From Marmoricola sp. Leaf446 (GTDB lineage: Bacteria > Actinomycetota > Actinomycetes > Propionibacteriales > Nocardioidaceae): a stretch of 64,000 nt of DNA. Positions 26,256 through 34,335 of the stretch are shown here, one piece after another. Location of the stretch: the NCBI RefSeq assembly GCF_001424755.1, contig NZ_LMRF01000006.1:289862-353861 (forward strand), in the 5' to 3' direction. Under the pieces are notes generated by a model. That model ran no database searches and was not told the DNA's origin. It was given only the letters and a program-made list of their open reading frames with translations. Made by a program: the position numbers and the translations under genes. Each line of letters starts with the position of its first letter. The first letter of the stretch is position 1.

Positions 26256-26480
26256 ATGGCCGTGAGCGACCGCACCCAGGAAAACCCGAAGAACCCCACC
26301 GAGAAGGAAGCGAGCAACGAGAAGAAGATCGAGGACTCCGACGCCTCTCCGCCCGGCTTGCCCGACAACCTGGGGCACTCTTTCCGGGCCGGGCAGATCA
26401 TTAAGGCGATGATCTCCGGGGCAACCAATGCGGTCGTGCGTGAGGGCATCGAGTACATCATCAAGCACCACGGTGGATGA
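26256..26480 (+). CDS. Hypothetical small protein, 74 aa
   Basis: ATG at 26256 after GAAGGAAG; the GTG 3 bases upstream is an alternative. The first half is highly charged and probably disordered (AVSDRTQENPKNPTEKEASN); the second half is a helix-rich region (FRAGQIIKAMISGATNAVVR, EGIEYIIKHHGG). Same orientation as the RHH gene. No family recognised. Confidence 0.6.
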   Translation: MAVSDRTQENPKNPTEKEASNEKKIEDSDASPPGLPDNLGHSFRAGQIIKAMISGATNAVVREGIEYIIKHHGG

Positions 26481-26946
26481 TCTGCGACGACCGCCTAACT
26501 GACTTGTCTTGACGCTAGCGCCCGGGCCGCATTCCCAGGGATTGGGCCCGGGCCAAGCGATCGAGATCGTGACACCCTTTGCCCTTACACGTAATGCTCA
26601 GGCCGCGCGACGTCAGGTCCGGGGCACTCGGGTCGTTGCACACGTTGGCCGCCTCGGCGGTCCAACGAAGGCGTTTTGCGAGGTCCCGACGTTCGCCCCC
26701 CGGCGCTTCGCGTTGAGACCGGCTCCTTTGCGGTCCATGCTGACGGCGAACCAGGCCGCCGACTTTCCGCAGGGACGCATACCTACCCAGCTTGACGTCG
26801 ATGGGCCAAAGGCCGTCTTCTTGCCGGTGATGTCCAGCAGGACCAGTCAGGCCGACCTACCCGCTGGATGGTGTCGTCTGCAACCCCAGGAGACTGCGGC
26901 GAGCGGCCTACGTAGAGAACTGGCTGTTTCGCCATAGCCTTGGACG
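26481..26946. other. Gap without a convincing gene
   Basis: About 466 bases. An open frame on the plus strand (from 26509) and one on the minus strand (26847-27077) cross here, but neither has family resemblance or good codon use. The composition is mixed and the region could be a decayed gene. No hairpin terminator was recognised. Confidence 0.5.
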
Positions 26947-27345
26947 GTGAGTACCGACGCAGACTTCTCGCGGCAACTACACCAGTTCGTGCGTGATCGG
27001 GATTGGGAGCAGTTCCACAACCCGAAAAATCTAGTCATGGCACTGGCGGGGGAAGTGGGCGAACTGACCTCCGTCATGCAGTGGATGACCTTCGAGGAGG
27101 CGGAGGCATGCGCCCAGGGCGCAAGCGCCGACGCCGTCCGCGACGAACTTGCTGACGTCTTTATCTACTTGAACCTTCTCGCGGACAGGCTCGGAGTAGA
27201 TCTCGTCGAATCGGCGCGCCTGAAGATCTCGCGCAACGAATCGCGCTACCCATCGGACCTGACGCGCGGACGGCTCGACAGGTACGACACCTACGGTGAG
27301 GGGCCCATCAGTGAACGTGATCATCCATCCAGCAGCGAGAGCTGA
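26947..27345 (+). CDS. MazG-like nucleotide pyrophosphohydrolase
   Basis: 132 residues, GTG start. It matches the short MazG/RS21-C6-type all-alpha NTP pyrophosphatases: HNPKNLVMALAGEVGELTSV provides the metal-binding ExxE and RDELADVFIYLNLLADRLGV the ExxD. Such enzymes hydrolyse canonical or modified (d)NTPs, for example dCTP analogues. Its 3' end overlaps the start of the EVE/HNH gene (27311) by 35 bases, so the two are translated together. The C-terminal tail (YGEGPISERDHPSSSES) is likely disordered. Confidence 0.85.
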   Translation: MSTDADFSRQLHQFVRDRDWEQFHNPKNLVMALAGEVGELTSVMQWMTFEEAEACAQGASADAVRDELADVFIYLNLLADRLGVDLVESARLKISRNESRYPSDLTRGRLDRYDTYGEGPISERDHPSSSES

Positions 27346-28327
27346 CGCGCAAGCGAACCTGCAACGAACTGTCCTTAGCGGTGTGCAGTTCGACTCAGCG
27401 TTGCAAGAAGCGCTCGGCGATGACTCGAAATTCGTGGCGCCGGCGATCGACAACGGTGTTCTCAGGCTCTACGGGACTAACCCGGGAGCCAAAGATGGTA
27501 AGCGCGCCAAGTTCGCGGAGATCTCACCGGGCGATATCGTCGCCTTCAACTGGAACGGGGCCTTCAGGGCAACAGCACGAGTAGTGCACACACTGGAGAG
27601 CCCAGCCGTTGCAGGCTTGATGCACTGGGGCACCTTCGAAGTGTCCGGTGGTGCCCAGCAGCCCTTTCAGTTGATTTATGCCCTGACCGACGTAGTTGCA
27701 CTCGCGAGGCCCGTTCGTTACGACACGATGCAAACCCGACTTCTAGGCGTCGGCTCCGGCAAGTTCGACAATCAGTCTTGGAACGTAATCACAGACGCGC
27801 GGGCCGCCGCGATGGCAAGGGAACTCGGGACTCCTACGACTCCCGTGCGGACCGCGGCACCGGTGCCGGTTGAAGCGCCCACGGCGGTTGATGATGCGGA
27901 TGACACCCAGACCGATATCGATCGAATGGCAAGAGCTCGTCGCGAGCAGGCACGCATCCGCAGGCACGTCGTGATCGGTGCTCAGACCGAATGCGCTCTT
28001 TGCCTACGCGTCTATCCGTCGATGTTCGTGTGGGCTGCGCATATCAAGCCGCGGAGCGAGTGCAGCGACGCCGAACGTAATCGGGTGACCGACATCGGTA
28101 TGGCAGCTTGCACGTTCGGCTGCGACCAGCTGTACGAACAGGGTTTATTGACTGTCAACGCCAGCGGCCTGGTCATCGTGGCCGATCGGGGACCTGCGAC
28201 TGGTGCTGTGGCGGACTACCTCCGTCAATTTGTAGACACCCCGCGAGTGTGCCGTGCGTGGGATCCAGCGAACACCCACCGGGTCGGATTTTTCGCGTGG
28301 CACCGGACCCGGGCATTCACAATGTAA
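27311..28327 (+). CDS. Putative modification-dependent nuclease: EVE/PUA-like + HNH-like domain
   Basis: 338 residues from a GTG at 27311 preceded by GAGGGG; an in-frame GTG at 27296 is possible. Residues about 15-135 have an EVE/PUA-like pattern (AEISPGDIVAFNWNGAFRAT, ARVVHTLESP). A Pro/Ala linker (about 175-205) precedes a C-terminal zinc-linked HNH-like domain: C228-x2-C231, AAHIKPR at 242-248, and C267-x3-C271-D-Q-L-Y. EVE-HNH proteins are known type IV restriction enzymes for modified cytosine. The usual last His is Asp here (FGCDQLYEQG), so cleavage is not assured. Overlaps the MazG gene. Confidence 0.72.
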   Translation: MNVIIHPAARADAQANLQRTVLSGVQFDSALQEALGDDSKFVAPAIDNGVLRLYGTNPGAKDGKRAKFAEISPGDIVAFNWNGAFRATARVVHTLESPAVAGLMHWGTFEVSGGAQQPFQLIYALTDVVALARPVRYDTMQTRLLGVGSGKFDNQSWNVITDARAAAMARELGTPTTPVRTAAPVPVEAPTAVDDADDTQTDIDRMARARREQARIRRHVVIGAQTECALCLRVYPSMFVWAAHIKPRSECSDAERNRVTDIGMAACTFGCDQLYEQGLLTVNASGLVIVADRGPATGAVADYLRQFVDTPRVCRAWDPANTHRVGFFAWHRTRAFTM

Positions 28328-28404
28328 TGCGCACGTGTACAACCCTCGATTGCCAGGCCCAGTTGGTCGCACTCGTGTCTCTCCTGGTCCGCCGTGAATG
28401 CGAT

Positions 28405-28995
28405 TTACGACAGGTCGATATAGCTGACCCCCAGGCCGAGGCTGAGCTGGGGCCCTGCTCCTCTGGCTGCAGGGCTCTCCACAGTTCTCTCCAGCCGACA
28501 AGGGGTGGCGTATGCCGTCACGGCTACATGGAACCCGTCCTCAGCTACGACCGACGCCGTTTCGAAGGTGAGACCCAAGCCGAACTCGGCACCCACCTTG
28601 GCAACACGCCTGCAGAGGGCCAACTCCGCTACATGACGAGCAGCAGTGATGGCCTCCCCGTAGGTGTCAGCAGTTCTCGCCCCTTCCGAGTCGCTGCTGT
28701 TCGAAGCACCGCAGATTCGCTCGCCCGTGGCGGCGAGCGTCGTCCCCACCGACGTGGCGGTCATGCCGGGGACCTGGTGCAGGGTGAGCAGCCGGACCTC
28801 CCGACCACCGGGGGAGGCGGTCGGGCGTTGAGACGCCGAGGCGCCTGCGCACCTAGGACACGTCTTGAGGCGTTGGGCAACTGCCCGACGACACTGCGGG
28901 CACTCCCAAGTCGCTGTTTCCACCCCCAGAGTCTCGCGGACTAGAAGCCGAGGCGAGCCACTTCGCAACAAACTCCGTGCGCTACATGACTTCAT
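28405..28995 (-). CDS. Putative zinc-ribbon protein
   Basis: Convergent to the nuclease gene. The region beginning WECPQCRRAVAQRLKTCPRC is a four-Cys zinc ribbon (CPxC-x12-CPxC), followed by a polar linker and a C-terminal alpha/beta part (AAITAARHVAEL-type helix, FGLGLTFETASVVAEDGF). The start is uncertain: the ATG at 28995 gives 196 residues, while a GTG at 28923 just before the ribbon gives 172. Function unknown; zinc ribbons often bind nucleic acid. Confidence 0.5.
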   Translation of the reverse strand: MKSCSARSLLRSGSPRLLVRETLGVETATWECPQCRRAVAQRLKTCPRCAGASASQRPTASPGGREVRLLTLHQVPGMTATSVGTTLAATGERICGASNSSDSEGARTADTYGEAITAARHVAELALCRRVAKVGAEFGLGLTFETASVVAEDGFHVAVTAYATPCRLERTVESPAARGAGPQLSLGLGVSYIDLS

Positions 28996-29320
28996 GCTGA
29001 CGCTATGTACGCGCCCAGTACGTCGCCACATGGCGAGTCTGCGGCCTCCATCTGCTCAACGGGCGCCCATGGCGAGCGACGCCGTGACGTCGTCCTCGGC
29101 CAATGCCCCAGTCTCTAATGCGTGTCATGCCCGCAGTGTCGGGCGCAGAACGTCAGAGCACCGAGAATTTCCGCGCAAGGAGCCATGTCACCATGGGGCA
29201 GTCACGTGGATATGCCACTCGTCCCGCCGGACGAGTTACGGGCGGGGAAAGGCTGTCGGTCCGGTCTCAGAAACAGAACCATCCTCACGCGCGCCAGAGG
29301 CACCGGTGGGGTGTGACGAC
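28996..29320. other. Gap without a convincing gene
   Basis: About 325 bases. Short overlapping open frames only; none resembles a family I know. Nothing else recognised. Confidence 0.5.
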
Positions 29321-30196
29321 TCATCCGGCAATGAAGGCCACAAGTGAGTGCACGGCGTGGTCGTCCAAACTGGTCCGGTTGCGGTCGTAGTGCATGGTTG
29401 TTCGCGGGTCCGAGTGTCGTGCAAGGTCTTGGACCTTGCGGAGTGAGGCGCCGGCCTCTAATGCGTTAGTGATCGAGCTGTGACGCAGAAGGTGCGGCGT
29501 CACCCGCGCCGTGATGCCGGCCTCCCGTGCAAGCGCTGCGATCACGCGGTACACACCTCGCCGACAGAATGCCTGCCCGTCGCGACCGCATAGGAGCTGG
29601 CCGTGGGTTCGGCCACCGGCTGCTGCATCAAGCGCCCGGAGAACCGGTACCGGGATCGGCATGCGCGCGGGCACAGACCCCTTACCTGTGAAGCACAGAA
29701 TGCGGTGCCCTCGCAGGAGCTGCTGGTAGTCCTCAATCTGGATCGAGCATGCCTCGCTGGATCGCAGCGCCATGCACGTCAGAAGGTAGGCGAGGGCCTG
29801 ATCTCGGCCTGACCGCCTTAATGCAGTGTCTAGGAGAGATCTCATCTCACGCCGGTCCAAGCCAACGGTGTCACGCACACCCCGGGACAGCCTCGGTCGA
29901 CGAGCCAAGGCCGCGGGGTCTCTAGCGATGATCTCCTCATTGAAGGCGAACCGATAGAACCCCCTCACCGGGACCAGGGCCGTGTGCACGCTCGAGATCG
30001 CTTGATTCTCTCCCTCGTGAAGGTGCCTGATGTAGGCCTCTACATCAGTGCGTCGCGCCAGAAGTGGCTCGAGCGAGTTGTCGGCGCACCACCGGAGCCA
30101 GCGGTCGAGCTGATACGTGTAGGTCTCACGCGTGTTCTTTACGTAAGGCAGCAGGTAAACGTTGCGGACTTCGATGGCGTCGTTGAAATAGGTCAT
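29321..30196 (-). CDS. Second tyrosine recombinase (XerC/D-like), 291 aa
   Basis: Complete tyrosine recombinase with an N-terminal SAM-like domain (about residues 1-100) and catalytic residues R145 (CMALRSSEA), K172 (TGKGSVP), H235 and R238 (TPHLLRHSS), H261 (LARHSDP) and Y270 (TMHYDRN). It is compact, like XerC/D or transposon-type recombinases, and is not adjacent to either element end. Its ATG overlaps the stop of a weak open frame (30193-30471). It may mobilise a nested cassette, or be a remnant of an earlier insertion. Confidence 0.88.
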   Translation of the reverse strand: MTYFNDAIEVRNVYLLPYVKNTRETYTYQLDRWLRWCADNSLEPLLARRTDVEAYIRHLHEGENQAISSVHTALVPVRGFYRFAFNEEIIARDPAALARRPRLSRGVRDTVGLDRREMRSLLDTALRRSGRDQALAYLLTCMALRSSEACSIQIEDYQQLLRGHRILCFTGKGSVPARMPIPVPVLRALDAAAGGRTHGQLLCGRDGQAFCRRGVYRVIAALAREAGITARVTPHLLRHSSITNALEAGASLRKVQDLARHSDPRTTMHYDRNRTSLDDHAVHSLVAFIAG

Positions 30197-30471
30197 GCAC
30201 CAGCAGGCACGACATCGGCGAAAAACCGGAAGAGAGCGTGCACGTTTCTGAGACGCGACCGCGACGCCACTACGGCGATGGCGCTCCGGTCGGGTTCCAG
30301 CATCCCGATGAGCGGGGCCACACGGCGGTCATCGTTTGCTCGCCGTAGAGTCAATTCTCCGGCACTGGAGAACCCGTTTCGGCGCTCCGCTACGGCCCCG
30401 CTCGAGCGGTTCGACGGTCCACGCGCAACGGACGGTAACGCCCAGTACGGGGCTGGCGTTTGCCTGGTCAA
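30193..30471 (-). pseudogene. Possible fragment upstream of the recombinase
   Basis: A 92-codon frame ends in an ATGA overlap with the recombinase start. Its C-terminal part (RSRLRNVHALFRFFADVVP) resembles the N-terminal helix of another recombinase, suggesting a truncated partner as in multi-recombinase elements. Codon use is poor and the evidence is thin. Confidence 0.3.
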
Positions 30472-30896
30472 CGCGGGCGTGGACGCCGGTGTGAGGGTCC
30501 CCAGGGAACGTGGTCCGCGACACCGCCCCGAAGGTCATGCCGCGGCGACGCCGGCGGCACGCATACACGCACTGGATGCCCGGAGGGGACACCAGCTCAG
30601 TCTCGCCGCCGTGGCACGCAGGACGTTGCCGTGGGACTGCAGCCTTCTCGCAGCTCACCCTCCCGACGATGAGACCCGGCACGCTGCCCTGCACGAGTAA
30701 CTCCAGATCGGACCCGTTCGCTACGCCCACCAACTCGCTTGGCTCGCGCAGTAGGGGCTCGTCAGGCGGCAGACATCACGCCGTCCGGGGTCAGTGGGCC
30801 GACTAGGCTGGGCGTTCGGATTGCGCTCAGTGACTAGGCAGCGGACTCTCAAGTTCGTCAGCACGCAAGGGATGCGCTAGCGAATCCAACCCGGAT
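30472..30896. other. Gap without a convincing gene
   Basis: About 425 bases between the possible recombinase fragment and the DUF3850 gene. Open frames on both strands overlap and have no recognisable family. No strong hairpin recognised. Probably a junction of cargo blocks. Confidence 0.5.
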
Positions 30897-31220
30897 TCAG
30901 GCGGTGGCCTGTCGCTCGATCCCGTCGCCACCGAGGTCCTCAGACCTCGCCGTGACGCGGATCGAAAGAATGCAGAAGTCTGGGTGCAGGCCTTCGTCAG
31001 AGACGGCGCAAGGACGCTCGCGCGAAGTCATAGACGTCACGAGCGCCTCGCACACTGATCCTGTGTAGTGACCAAGTTTGGGGTCGTACTCCCGCAGGAT
31101 GAGGAAGTCCCCAACCTGGTAATCACGGTCGTTGCGCCGTAACTCGTGTGACCGCTCACCTGCAGCTATCGGTCGAAAGAACTCGGACCAGCTCTTGACC
31201 TCGTGGATGCGATTGCTCAC
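30897..31220 (-). CDS. DUF3850 (ASCH/PUA-like) protein
   Basis: 107 residues from a GTG at 31220. The conserved DUF3850 pattern is visible: HEVKSWSEFFRPIAAGERSH, ELRRNDRDYQVGDFLILREY and DPKLGHYTGSVCEAL-VTSM, and the C-terminal DFCILSIRV. DUF3850 is a PUA-like/ASCH-fold family common in phages and mobile elements, possibly binding RNA or modified nucleosides. Overlaps the FAD-binding gene by 4 bases (GTGA) and is translated after it. Confidence 0.85.
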   Translation of the reverse strand: MSNRIHEVKSWSEFFRPIAAGERSHELRRNDRDYQVGDFLILREYDPKLGHYTGSVCEALVTSMTSRERPCAVSDEGLHPDFCILSIRVTARSEDLGGDGIERQATA

Positions 31221-33415
31221 GAGTCCTCCACCGGGGTGAAGTCCGAGAAATCGAAGTTGATCTGTCGCAGGTGGTCCGCCGTAGGCGGCTCAAGTACGGC
31301 CTCAAGGGCCTGCCAAGTGTCAGGGTCCGGGACGGGCGAACTGGTACCGGGTCGTTGCGACGCGTGCACCCAGAACTCGGTATTGGCAATCCGGGCCGCA
31401 GCGGTGTGGGAGGCGCGGGGCAAAGAGTCGAAGAACGTCTGTGCCATCTCGATCACCCTCCTCATCATGTCGTCCTCGCCAAACGCGCCCTCGTCGTAAC
31501 TGTCAAGGTAGAGCACACCTACGACATTCCGGCCCGCCTCCTGCCCCAGGTCAGCGTCTGCGGGCCCTAGGATCGGGATGGCGGCCACCGACGCCACTGC
31601 GTCTGCCATCTTCTGCGAGGCCTCGTCAAGGGACAACGCCTCCATGTCCGTGATGAGTTCCTGGTGGGTGGCGTGGTCGCGGGTGCGGACGACCTGGCCG
31701 AGGGTGAACGCAGCACCGATGGTGCCGTTGCTGCTAGGGAACGTTCGCCCTGCTCGGCCCTTCACGTTCTGTGGTCCCTGGTAGTCGCAGCATTGCTGCA
31801 GCACAACCTCGTCGCCAGTTGCCAGGGTCCGGTGCAGGGTCACCCTCAGCCGTGCGCTGGGCGCTCGCACGCTTGTTATGTACCCAGCTACGGCGGCGCA
31901 GAATGCAGTGGCAATTGCTTCGGTGGGGCTGGGCAGATACTCACGGCGCCATTGAGCGCGAACAGCGTTCGTGGTGTGAGGCGACTTGGTCCCAGCGGTC
32001 CGCTCCAGCAGCCCAGGCATGTCGAAGTATCCACCTGACCACGCGGGGCGATCAGTCTGAAAATACTTGTCTGGCTCCTTCAAGCACCGTTCGACTTCTT
32101 CGTGGAGGCTGGCGTCGAGGACGTCGGTAAGGCCGGCCTTCTTTTCAGTGCCGTGTCTGATGATGATCCGACCGTCCGGGACGCCATGCTCACGGGCAAG
32201 GCGGCCGAGCTTGTCAGAATCGGCGGTGACCGGCGTAAAGGCTCCGCACCGGTAGAGCAGATACGCAAGAAGTCGGTTCTGGAATGACACCCGTTTGTCA
32301 ACGAACAGGTTCGTGAAACTGGGGTTGCGGACCCGTAGTAGCACGTCGGTGTCCTGTCGAAGCCGGGCACGAAGGCGACCCTGGACCGCGCTCGTGGAGT
32401 CCGCGAGAACGGGGTTCTCCCAAATGGCACGCAAGGACTCGAAGGTTGTCTCGTCAGTATCGCTTCTGTCCTTGACTTCCCGGAGCGTGCGCAGGAGGTC
32501 GGCTCGTCCGGAGAACAGTTCAGCCAAGATCCGGTCTTGCCGGAAATGCGAGATCCTGAGCCGGAACAGGTCGACCATCGCGCCGTCACCTGATCCGGAG
32601 ACGATGTAGGTGCTGCGCGCTTGCCCGAGCTGTGGCTGCGCCAGCGTGTCATTGCGCCAGTAATAAGTCGCTGAGTCAGTCTCGAGGCCGAAGCCGACGG
32701 CGAGTATCACGACGTCGAATTTGTCGGACTCCCCCGAAGGCGCTGGTTGGTCAGCAGCGGGGAGCGCTGGCTCGGTCCGGTCACGCTCCTCGCCGATCCA
32801 TTCAATCTCCATCTGAGAAGGATGACTCGAACGACGGATCAGCAGGTGGCGAGTGTTGCAGTACAGCCGGAGCTCAGGGGGCTCGGAGTTGATGCCTTCG
32901 GGAGCGGTCTGTTTGGCTCTGGCGACGTCTCGCCAACCGCTGAGAACCTGGACTACGACGTCTGAAGCCCGGCTCGCCGTCCAATTTAGGACCGGGAGGG
33001 CAGCGCTGTAAGCCTCGCTACCTTGGCTCGGCCAGTCGTAGATGTGTGGGTGAAGCCATCGCGAGTCGCTACCGTGCTGCAGCGGCATGACCGTGTCGCG
33101 GCGCTCAAACACGGTGATGTCAGCATTCACGCGCTTCTTCAACAGACCGGCCGCCACGGTCAGGCCAGCGAATCCGGCCCCGACGACTGCGATGCGCTTC
33201 CGGGATGAATGTGACGTGCCGGGAGCGTGACCATTGGACGCATCCAGGGCAACCTCGCCGGACTCCACGAGCGCCCAAGCTAAATTGAGCGCTCTGACCT
33301 GCTGGCTTAAGACCGTGATGCCTTTGTCGAAGGTCCCAACCATAAAAACCGGAGAGCCCGGCAGGCGGTAGTTCGTGAGCAGTCTGGTCGGACTGACCGT
33401 GTCCGCGGGGTCCAC
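31217..33415 (-). CDS. FAD/NAD(P)-binding protein with GAF-like C-terminal domain, 732 aa
   Basis: GTG start at 33415. After about 72 residues of unassigned N-terminal sequence comes a Rossmann FAD motif (VVGAGFAGLTVAAGL: G79, G81, G84) and acidic E104 (VFERR). A second nucleotide-binding stretch (DVVILAVGFGLETDS) and GSGDGAMVDLFRLR suggest a flavoprotein monooxygenase/oxidoreductase-like core. Residues about 530-675 look like a GAF sensor (SSNGTIGAAFTLGQVVR, GVLYLDSYDEGAFGEDDMMR). The substrate is unknown. It is unusual as mobile-element cargo. It is translationally coupled to DUF3850. Confidence 0.72.
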   Translation of the reverse strand: MDPADTVSPTRLLTNYRLPGSPVFMVGTFDKGITVLSQQVRALNLAWALVESGEVALDASNGHAPGTSHSSRKRIAVVGAGFAGLTVAAGLLKKRVNADITVFERRDTVMPLQHGSDSRWLHPHIYDWPSQGSEAYSAALPVLNWTASRASDVVVQVLSGWRDVARAKQTAPEGINSEPPELRLYCNTRHLLIRRSSHPSQMEIEWIGEERDRTEPALPAADQPAPSGESDKFDVVILAVGFGLETDSATYYWRNDTLAQPQLGQARSTYIVSGSGDGAMVDLFRLRISHFRQDRILAELFSGRADLLRTLREVKDRSDTDETTFESLRAIWENPVLADSTSAVQGRLRARLRQDTDVLLRVRNPSFTNLFVDKRVSFQNRLLAYLLYRCGAFTPVTADSDKLGRLAREHGVPDGRIIIRHGTEKKAGLTDVLDASLHEEVERCLKEPDKYFQTDRPAWSGGYFDMPGLLERTAGTKSPHTTNAVRAQWRREYLPSPTEAIATAFCAAVAGYITSVRAPSARLRVTLHRTLATGDEVVLQQCCDYQGPQNVKGRAGRTFPSSNGTIGAAFTLGQVVRTRDHATHQELITDMEALSLDEASQKMADAVASVAAIPILGPADADLGQEAGRNVVGVLYLDSYDEGAFGEDDMMRRVIEMAQTFFDSLPRASHTAAARIANTEFWVHASQRPGTSSPVPDPDTWQALEAVLEPPTADHLRQINFDFSDFTPVEDS

Positions 33416-33651
33416 ACTACGGAGCCTAGATCAGATGCAACCGGCTCACCCGAGCGGGTCCGAGAGAGTGTCCCTACCTGGTGTCGGGCGAGCTGGCCGC
33501 GCCTGGTTCGGGCATAGGCGGGGGTGAGGTGCCGGGCGACTTGATTTCGCCGTGCGCTGAGCATCGACTACAAGGGTCACCGCACACCGGCCACGCTACG
33601 CGCGGGCCTCCCGTTGCGGTCCGTGCCGTCGTATTGCTCGATCGAGTCCAA

Positions 33652-34335
33652 TCAGAGAGCCGAGCGCCGCCGTCCACGCATGGCGCCGCTGCGCGCTCCG
33701 AATCCGGCCAAACCGGCGCAGCGGACGGATTCAATGATACGTACGAGCGGACGATTCAATCTCGTCGTCGCCTCGACGAGTTCCATATCCACGAGTGCGG
33801 TGGGCAGAGTCAGCGCCCATGAGAGCGATCGGCGGCTGTGCACCCGCCGCTCGGCCGAAGGAAGTCCGAGTGCGTCGAGGAGGCGTATCGCGGTTTGACG
33901 TTCGACATACCTCCACGATTGGGGCGGCTCCAATCCGAATTGTCGCAATTGGCTTAGAGGCACCTCGTCCCCACTGCGCCGCGGATGTGTCAGCTCGAGC
34001 GCGGACGCAGTCTCGCTTCCTTCGAAGTACTCGTCGAACTCGGCGCGGGCTATCCCGGCAGTGGCCCCAAACCTCTCCCAGATGTCGCCTGGGGTCGAGG
34101 TGTGGACCTCGCTGAGTTGGGCCACCCCGAGAACCGCCCTGGCTGTTCCGGACCCATAGATGATGACGACGTCCGGTTGATCGCGCGGCGGCTTGCGCCG
34201 CAACTCGACCGTCTTCGTTCCTTGCAGGATCGCGTTCGCGAACCGGGGCTGGATCGATATGAGTAGACCGAACCGCTCATCGGTCGACGCGCCTGCTTCT
34301 CGACCGTGTCCGGTGGTGGACCGAAGGCTACTCAT
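33652..34335 (-). CDS. ASCH domain protein
   Basis: 227 residues. The ASCH (PUA-like) core is clear: LLISIQPRFANAILQGTKTV, ELRRKPP, then VVIIYGSGTARAVLGVAQL and WERFGATAGIARAEFDEYF. ASCH folds bind RNA, and one, E. coli YqfB, hydrolyses N4-acetylcytidine. Here the active residues were not verified, so hydrolase activity is not claimed. The C-terminal 70 residues are less conserved. It overlaps the GNAT-PIN gene by 4 bases (ATGA). Confidence 0.85.
   Translation of the reverse strand: MSSLRSTTGHGREAGASTDERFGLLISIQPRFANAILQGTKTVELRRKPPRDQPDVVIIYGSGTARAVLGVAQLSEVHTSTPGDIWERFGATAGIARAEFDEYFEGSETASALELTHPRRSGDEVPLSQLRQFGLEPPQSWRYVERQTAIRLLDALGLPSAERRVHSRRSLSWALTLPTALVDMELVEATTRLNRPLVRIIESVRCAGLAGFGARSGAMRGRRRSAL

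Noticed and set aside
29984-30700. Plus-strand frame over the second recombinase and the following gap
   Set aside because: It is antisense to a clear recombinase for part of its length, and the rest has no support.
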